From positions 744,001-808,000 of the forward strand of contig WKKR01000002.1 of NCBI GenBank assembly GCA_009684525.1: a stretch of 64,000 nucleotides of DNA, given 5' to 3'. Below are positions 59,504 through 64,000 of this stretch, one piece after another; positions within the stretch are counted from its first letter, which is position 1, and the number at the start of each line of letters is the position of its first letter. The position numbers were made by a program, and so were the translations under genes. Under the pieces are notes generated by a model. That model searched no databases. It had not been told where the DNA came from and saw only the letters and a list, made by a program, of their open reading frames with translations. The stretch is from Geobacter sp. Lineage in GTDB: Bacteria; Desulfobacterota; Desulfuromonadia; Geobacterales; DSM-12255.

Positions 59504-60730
59504 ATGTCGTGTATGCTCGATTCCACCGTCAGTGAAGTCATCGACCGTTACCCCGAAACGCTCCCGGTCTTTAGTGCCAATGGGCTGGGAATGTTTGCGG
59601 ACGACGGAGCCCGTCACATCTTCGGGGCTGCGGTCAGGCTGCGAACGGTTCTCCGTGCCGCCGGGATCAATGCCGACCTGTTTTGCAGCATGCTGGACGA
59701 CGTCGTGGCTACCGCGTTGTCCCGTGCCGATCTCCGGGCTGCGTCCTTTCCTGCAGCTGAGAACCTCAACCTGTTCGCCCTGCTCCCCTGCCCGCTCAAG
59801 GTGCCGCTGGAGGAGGCGTTCAACGGCTTCCTGGCGACTCTGCCGGCAGAGCAGCACGCCCGGCTCACCTTCCGGATCGAGGGGAATGCCAACAACCAGA
59901 TCGATTATGCCGATTATGCCGATCATTTCGAGACCTTGGACGACATGCCGGACATCGTCATTACCCCCGGTTTCAACAGTTTCTTCCACCCCCACTTTGT
60001 CGAACGTTTCATCAGGACCGGCCGGTTCGCCAGTGTCAACGGCTTTGCCGGCGACCGACACCTGTCAGCCATGGGGATAACCGACCCGGACGGGCACTAC
60101 ACCATGCTGGCCATGAACCTACTGGTGCCGGTGGTGGACCATGGCAGCCTGGGGACCCGACCCGTGCCCCAGTGCTGGGCAGACCTGCTCAGGCCGGAAT
60201 ACGAAAAGAGCATCGCCATCCGCGGCAATCGCGACGGCACCTTCTGCGAGACCCTCCTGCTGGCGCTCTACAAGGATTTCGGCATGGAAGGCCTCTCCTG
60301 CCTGGGGCGGAACGTTGCCTGGGGCTGGCACCCGTCCCAGATGGTCAAGGCGGCCGGCAGCGGCCGGGAAGGGAGACCGGCCATCAGCGTCATGCCGCTC
60401 TTCTTTGCCAACACCATAAAAAAGCGCGACGATGTCAGCATTGTCTGGCCAATGGATGGTGCCCTGGTCAGCCCGGTCACCATGCTGGTCAAGGCGGACA
60501 AACGGGAGGAGTTGCGCCTGTTGACCGATTTTCTGGCCGGGCCCGAGGTGGCGGGCATCTGCGCCGGCGCAGCCTTTCCGGCACTGCATCCCGAGGTGGA
60601 CAACCGGCTGCCGGACCGTGCCACCTTCAAATGGATCGGCTGGGACTACGTGAAGAATAACGATCTCAAGACGCTGATCGCCGCCACCAATGACGCCTTC
60701 CTCCGGACCTTCCACGGTACCGGTTCATGA
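59504..60730 (+). CDS. Cytoplasmic solute-binding-like protein with DUF1858-like N-terminus
   Basis: 408 residues. Residues about 5-65 (STVSEVIDRYPETLPVFSANGLGMF) look like a DUF1858 domain. The remainder (DIVITPGFNSFFHPHFVERF; IAIRGNRDGTFCETLLLAL; VSIVWPMDGALVSPVTMLV; GWDYVKNNDLKTLIAATNDAF) resembles periplasmic iron- or anion-binding proteins of ABC importers. There is no signal peptide or lipobox, so it should stay in the cytoplasm, which is odd for this fold. AAGGA seven bases before the ATG. ATGA overlap with the GTPase gene. Confidence 0.75.
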   Translation: MSCMLDSTVSEVIDRYPETLPVFSANGLGMFADDGARHIFGAAVRLRTVLRAAGINADLFCSMLDDVVATALSRADLRAASFPAAENLNLFALLPCPLKVPLEEAFNGFLATLPAEQHARLTFRIEGNANNQIDYADYADHFETLDDMPDIVITPGFNSFFHPHFVERFIRTGRFASVNGFAGDRHLSAMGITDPDGHYTMLAMNLLVPVVDHGSLGTRPVPQCWADLLRPEYEKSIAIRGNRDGTFCETLLLALYKDFGMEGLSCLGRNVAWGWHPSQMVKAAGSGREGRPAISVMPLFFANTIKKRDDVSIVWPMDGALVSPVTMLVKADKREELRLLTDFLAGPEVAGICAGAAFPALHPEVDNRLPDRATFKWIGWDYVKNNDLKTLIAATNDAFLRTFHGTGS

Positions 60731-61434
60731 GACTGGTCACCGTCGCCGGACCACCGTCCTCCGGCAAGACCGCCGTCACCATCAAGGCCATTGCCTCGCT
60801 GCACCGGGAAGGGGTACGGGTCGGCGTGGTCAAGTTCGACAGCCTCTCCACCCAGGACCAGTCGCTGTACGAAAAGCAGGGGATAGCGGTCACCACCGGG
60901 CTGTCGGGCAACCTCTGCCCCGACCATTTCTTTGTCAGCAACGCGAGCGACTGCCTCTCCTGGGGGAAGGAGCTGGGTTTCGACCTCCTGGTAATAGAGA
61001 GCGCCGGGCTCTGCAACCGCTGTGCGCCCCATATCCAGGGGGTGCTCGCTGTCTGCGTCATCGACAACCTGAGCGGAGTCGACACCCCGAAGAAGATCGG
61101 GCCGATGCTGAAGATGGCCGATGTCGTGGTTGTCACCAAGGGGGACATCGTCTCCCAGGCCGAGCGGGAGGTCTTTGCCCACCGGGTGCGTCAGGTCAAC
61201 ACCAGTGCCGTTATCCTGCACGTCAACGGCCTGACCGGGCAGGGGGGGCACGAACTGGGCCGGTTGCTGCTGGACGCCCCCGAAACCACCGACCTGGAGG
61301 GGAAGCTCCTCCGCTTCTCCATGCCGGCGGCCCTCTGCTCCTACTGCCTCGGCCAGCGGCGGATCGGCAGCGATTACCAGATGGGCAACGTCAAAAAGAT
61401 GGATTTCCCAAAGGGTGAGCCATGCACGCCGTGA
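60727..61434 (+). CDS. HypB/UreG-like P-loop GTPase with Cys motifs
   Basis: 235 residues. P-loop VAGPPSSGKTAVTI, a second motif VIESAGLCNRCAPH where SIMIBI-class metal GTPases have their switch, and TKGD (VVVVTKGDIV) as the guanine-specificity motif. Cysteines in CNRCAPH and in CSYCLGQRRIG near the end could bind a metal ion or cluster. HypB and UreG load nickel into enzymes; this one is neither but the architecture suggests a metal or cofactor insertion role. Overlaps its neighbours at both ends. Confidence 0.8.
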   Translation: MRLVTVAGPPSSGKTAVTIKAIASLHREGVRVGVVKFDSLSTQDQSLYEKQGIAVTTGLSGNLCPDHFFVSNASDCLSWGKELGFDLLVIESAGLCNRCAPHIQGVLAVCVIDNLSGVDTPKKIGPMLKMADVVVVTKGDIVSQAEREVFAHRVRQVNTSAVILHVNGLTGQGGHELGRLLLDAPETTDLEGKLLRFSMPAALCSYCLGQRRIGSDYQMGNVKKMDFPKGEPCTP

Positions 61435-62438
61435 CCCCCGACCGAACCCTTGTTGCGCTCCCCATGGCCGATCTGCTGCGACAGATGCCGTGTGCCGCGG
61501 ATTTCTTTACCACCCTCGGGTTGGCGATTCCGCCGGCGGAGCAGAGTCCGGCCGCCTATTTCGTCTCCCTCGACGCCGAGCTGCTGGAAGACCTGGGGCT
61601 GGAGCGGGAGGGACTGGAGGAGCGGTTCTTTGCCTTCATAGGGCTGCTGGAGAGCCTGCAGGCGGGGCGAAGCAACGCGCTGATCGAGTCGATCACCATC
61701 CTCGGCGGGCATGACAAGAGCGGCCGACCGGAAGAATTCGACCTCACCATCAGGCCGGGCGAGATCGTCTCCATCGTCGGACCCACCGGCTCGGGGAAGA
61801 GCCGCTTTCTGGCCGACATCGAATGGCTTGCCCAGGGGGATACGCCAACCGGCCGCAGCGTTCTGATCAATGGCGAACTCCCCGACCCCGGTCTTCGTTT
61901 CTCCATCGACCGGAAACTGGTTGCCCAGCTCTCCCAGAACATGAACTTCGTCATGGATCTGTCCGCGGAAGAGTTCGTCACCATGCACGCCGAGAGCCGG
62001 ATGATCGAGGACCCTCCCGGTGTGACCCGCACCATCATCGACCTGGCCAATGAGCTGGCCGGAGAACGGTTTTCCCCGCAGACCCCGGTCACCGCCCTGT
62101 CCGGCGGTCAGTCACGGGCCTTGATGATCGCCGATACCTCCTGCCTCAGTACCTCTCCCATCGTTCTCATCGACGAGATCGAGAATGCCGGAATCGACCG
62201 GAAGCGGGCCGTCCGGACCCTGGTGGACCGGAACAAGATCGTCCTGATGGCGACTCACGATCCGATCCTCGCTCTGATGGGAGACCGGCGGCTGGTCTTC
62301 AAAAACGGCGGCATCAGTACCGTCATCACCACCAGCCCGGCAGAGCGGGCCAACCTGGTCCGGTTCGAGGAGATGGATGCCCGGCTGAACGCGGTTCGTC
62401 ACGCCCTGCGCAACGGGGAGATGATCGAAGACATCTGA
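61422..62438 (+). CDS. ABC-type ATPase with DUF1858-like N-terminus, no permease partner
   Basis: 338 residues. Residues about 8-85 resemble the DUF1858-like start of the first gene (LVALPMADLLRQMPCAADFFTTLGL). Then an ABC domain: Walker A GPTGSGKS, signature LSGGQSRAL, Walker B PIVLIDEIEN, H-loop MATHDP. No membrane protein is encoded next to it, so it probably powers a soluble process rather than transport. The second half of the ABC domain is compact, with ATHDPILALMGDRRLVFKNGG at the end. Confidence 0.82.
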   Translation: MHAVTPDRTLVALPMADLLRQMPCAADFFTTLGLAIPPAEQSPAAYFVSLDAELLEDLGLEREGLEERFFAFIGLLESLQAGRSNALIESITILGGHDKSGRPEEFDLTIRPGEIVSIVGPTGSGKSRFLADIEWLAQGDTPTGRSVLINGELPDPGLRFSIDRKLVAQLSQNMNFVMDLSAEEFVTMHAESRMIEDPPGVTRTIIDLANELAGERFSPQTPVTALSGGQSRALMIADTSCLSTSPIVLIDEIENAGIDRKRAVRTLVDRNKIVLMATHDPILALMGDRRLVFKNGGISTVITTSPAERANLVRFEEMDARLNAVRHALRNGEMIEDI

Positions 62439-62546
62439 TCTCCGGCCCTGTTGCTCCCCCTCGCGATCCCATCACCCCGTTCGCCGCTCCTCCAGCCTCT
62501 CTTGGCTCTGCCTGCAAAAGCATCATCTGCCTAGAATCTCGCCATT

Positions 62547-62568
62547 CGTTATATAGCCTTATATACAA
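62547..62568. promoter_or_regulatory. ModE-like palindrome
   Basis: CGTTATATA-GCCT-TATATACAA; the half-sites differ by two bases and resemble the CGNTATATA half of proteobacterial ModE (molybdate regulator) sites, though the spacer is shorter than the usual six to eight. It lies 60 bases upstream of the operon 2 promoter. The stretch 62439-62546 shows nothing else. Confidence 0.4.
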
Positions 62569-62627
62569 CCAAGGCATTTTACCAGCACAAGTTGTTGATA
62601 TTGTTGTTGTTAAAATGCGTCTGGTCT

Positions 62628-62656
62628 TTGGCATGCGTTATGTAATGCAAGATATA
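62628..62656 (+). promoter_or_regulatory. Promoter with internal operator, operon 2
   Basis: TTGGCA, 17-base spacer, GATATA. The spacer operator GCAT-N10-ATGC matches the one at 59413 at all but one base. Predicted start near 62663, giving a leader of about 170 bases. Confidence 0.65.
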
Positions 62657-62662
62657 TCGAAC

Positions 62663-62769
62663 GGCATGGAGACACTGAATGTCTCGGTCACTGCACAGCG
62701 TCGTGCAGTGCCACGGTCATGGGAGGTTGCCCTTCCTGTGATGGGGGGAGCAATCCCCCCCTATTTTTT
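62663..62769 (+). promoter_or_regulatory. Structured 5' leader ending in a terminator (riboswitch or antitermination element)
   Basis: First hairpin GAGAC-ACUGAA(U)-GUCUC (62669-62685), then an 8-bp perfect hairpin CACUGCAC-AGCGUC-GUGCAGUG (62689-62710), then GCCACGG, a weak GGAGG/CUUCC stem, and the terminator. Both hexaloops have A1 and G4 as in ANTAR targets, but neither overlaps the terminator. A UGCCAC after the second stem also recalls the Moco RNA family. Which class applies is undecided. Confidence 0.5.
62743..62769 (+). terminator. Intrinsic terminator within the operon 2 leader
   Basis: GGGGGG-AGCAAT-CCCCCC followed by CTATTTTTT, 66 bases before the methyltransferase start codon and downstream of the predicted promoter; hence a candidate for conditional termination. 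Confidence 0.85.
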
Positions 62770-62834
62770 CAGCGCCTGCTGCTGCCGCTGTAGCAAAAGA
62801 TTGATGGGGCCGAGCCGGCTCCGGGGAGGTAACG

Positions 62835-63512
62835 ATGGGATTCAATGCCTACGAGTTCGACGAAATCGCGCGCAATGTCTTTGCTCCTGCCTATCCCCTG
62901 CTGGCGAGCCAGATCCTCGACAGGACCGCCGTCTCTTCGGGCGCCTGTCTCGACCTGGGGAGCGGCGGCGGTTATCTGGGTTTGGCCCTGGCCGCCATGA
63001 GCAGGCTCGATGTCTGCCTGCTGGATGCCTCGCCCGACATGCAGCGGATTGCCGAGGCGAACATCACCGGTCGCGGCCTGAGAGGCAGGGTCCGGGCACT
63101 GACCGGCGATGTCCACGGCATTCCCCTTGGCTCCGGCACGTTCGACCTGGTTGCCAGCCGGAGCTCGCTCTTCTTCTGGGAAGATCCGGGACGGGCCTTC
63201 CGCGAAATATGGCGGGTCCTGGTGCCAGGGGGATATGCCTATATCGGTGGCGGCTTCGGCTCGAAGGCCCTGCGTGATGAGATCGTCGGGGCAATGAGGC
63301 GGCGCGACCCGGCATGGAAACCGAAATTCGACAAGAACCGGGACGAGACGGTCTATGTCGAACACCTGCAGGGCGCAGGCATTGCCGGTTTCGAAATCCG
63401 CAGCGACGAGAGCGGCTTCTGGATCGTCTTCCGGAAACCGCCTGCATTTTCCGCATGCGAAAGGGGCGGGGTCTTCCGTCATGAAACGAACCGGAGGAGG
63501 GAACATTCATGA
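62835..63512 (+). CDS. Class I SAM-dependent methyltransferase
   Basis: 225 residues. Motif I LDLGSGGGYLGLAL, acidic residue in VCLLDASPDM, motif IV-like GTFDLVASRSSLFFWED, and LVPGGYAYIGGGFG. Small-molecule methyltransferase rather than one for DNA or rRNA by its pattern; substrate unknown. GGAGG ten bases before the ATG. ATGA overlap with the next gene implies coupling to the molybdopterin-domain protein. Confidence 0.85.
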   Translation: MGFNAYEFDEIARNVFAPAYPLLASQILDRTAVSSGACLDLGSGGGYLGLALAAMSRLDVCLLDASPDMQRIAEANITGRGLRGRVRALTGDVHGIPLGSGTFDLVASRSSLFFWEDPGRAFREIWRVLVPGGYAYIGGGFGSKALRDEIVGAMRRRDPAWKPKFDKNRDETVYVEHLQGAGIAGFEIRSDESGFWIVFRKPPAFSACERGGVFRHETNRRREHS

Positions 63513-64000
63513 GAGACATGCAGCCGCAGACGCGAGCGAAGCTCTTCGGGCCGGAGTATATCACCCGTGAGCTGGAGATTACCGGCAGGGTCCTTAACCC
63601 GCTGAAATTGGGCTGCGCGGAGCTGCGGACTCTGCAGCAGCAACGGATCGAGGGGCTGACCATCCTCTGCGGCAGCGGCAAGGTCAAGGAACGGGTCGCG
63701 AGCTACCAGGGGGTGCTGCTTCGCGACCTGCTCGACCTGGCAGAGGTCGAGCTCACGGAACACGATACACCGAACCACACCTATGTGGTGGCAAGCGGCA
63801 GTGATGGCTACTTCGTGCTCTTTTCGTGGCACGAGCTGTTCAATTCTCCGCTGGGGGACGGCGTCCTCGTGATTATCGAAAAAAACGATGCCCCGCTGAA
63901 CGGCGACGAAGGGGAGATCGGGCTGGTATCTGCCGGCGATCAGCGTCCAGGGCCGCGCCACATGCGCTACCTGAAGCGGATCGAGGTCTGCGAGCTGCCG
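63509..64000 (+). CDS. Molybdopterin-binding (sulfite oxidase-like) domain protein, 3' end beyond window
   Basis: 164 codons are in the window with no stop. ITGRVLNPLKLGCAELRTLQQ, a central Cys (LTILCGSGKV) followed by YQGVLLRDLLDLAEVEL, ASGSDGYFVLFSWHELFN and the ending RHMRYLKRIEVCELP fit the oxidoreductase molybdopterin-binding domain (PF00174); the Cys is at the position that binds Mo in sulfite oxidase. No signal peptide at this start. It may carry the cofactor or only bind it. Confidence 0.72.
   Translation, partial: MRDMQPQTRAKLFGPEYITRELEITGRVLNPLKLGCAELRTLQQQRIEGLTILCGSGKVKERVASYQGVLLRDLLDLAEVELTEHDTPNHTYVVASGSDGYFVLFSWHELFNSPLGDGVLVIIEKNDAPLNGDEGEIGLVSAGDQRPGPRHMRYLKRIEVCELP

Overview
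The window reads as chromosomal DNA of an anaerobic, metal-respiring, diazotrophic member of the Geobacterales (Geobacter and relatives). The support is a nine-haem CbcL-type inner-membrane cytochrome, a nifHDK operon with an ANTAR-type antitermination regulator beside it, many PAS histidine kinases, high GC content, and several small proteins I associate only with this group. No rRNA, tRNA, CRISPR array, prophage or insertion sequence was seen.

Layout. 0-9.7 kb: signalling block (3' end of a GGDEF protein, rhomboid protease, Fe-type alcohol dehydrogenase, two PAS histidine kinases, a very large hybrid kinase with a periplasmic solute-binding sensor, an FKBP isomerase). 9.7-16.1 kb, minus strand: nifV, an ANTAR response regulator (gnfR-like), a sigma-54 promoter, an RNA leader with an ANTAR-type hairpin and terminator, then nifH, nifD and nifK. 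The operon's gaps are filled by palindromic repeats. 16.4-25.8 kb: chemoreceptor, helical-repeat protein, a solitary mercuric reductase, NlpC/P60 and M16 peptidases, small membrane proteins, a transglutaminase-like protein. 25.9-28.9 kb: a probable small RNA gene, then a sigma-54 activator with an [FeFe]-hydrogenase-like sensor, flanked by inverted copies of an 18-bp operator; the distal copy sits at enhancer distance from a sigma-54 promoter driving a ribbon-helix-helix gene. 29-33.4 kb, minus: ispD-ispF-glnS-cysS. 33.6-42.7 kb: FCD GntR repressor, RCK potassium channel, sugar isomerase-like protein, cardiolipin synthase, htpX, then rsmB-rpe-nudix-GGDEF. 42.8-51.0 kb, minus: gatA, gatB, mtnA, glnE, a small protein and a MagIII-like DNA glycosylase. 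51.2-58.9 kb: cbcL, a helical protein, glmU-glmS, a small Cys-rich protein, a beta-hydroxyacid dehydrogenase.

59.4-64 kb (window end): the most novel block. Two adjacent operons share a near-identical promoter and operator. The first encodes a solute-binding-like protein with no signal peptide, a HypB/UreG-like GTPase and an ABC ATPase with no permease. The second begins with a structured leader ending in an intrinsic terminator, then a SAM methyltransferase and a molybdopterin-binding-domain protein that runs off the window. This looks like a cytoplasmic metal or cofactor (perhaps Mo/W) handling system that I do not recognise as described.

Start sites were moved inward from the longest reading frame wherever a Shine-Dalgarno sequence, signal peptide or ATGA overlap supported it. 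Functions come from sequence motifs read by eye; no database search was run.
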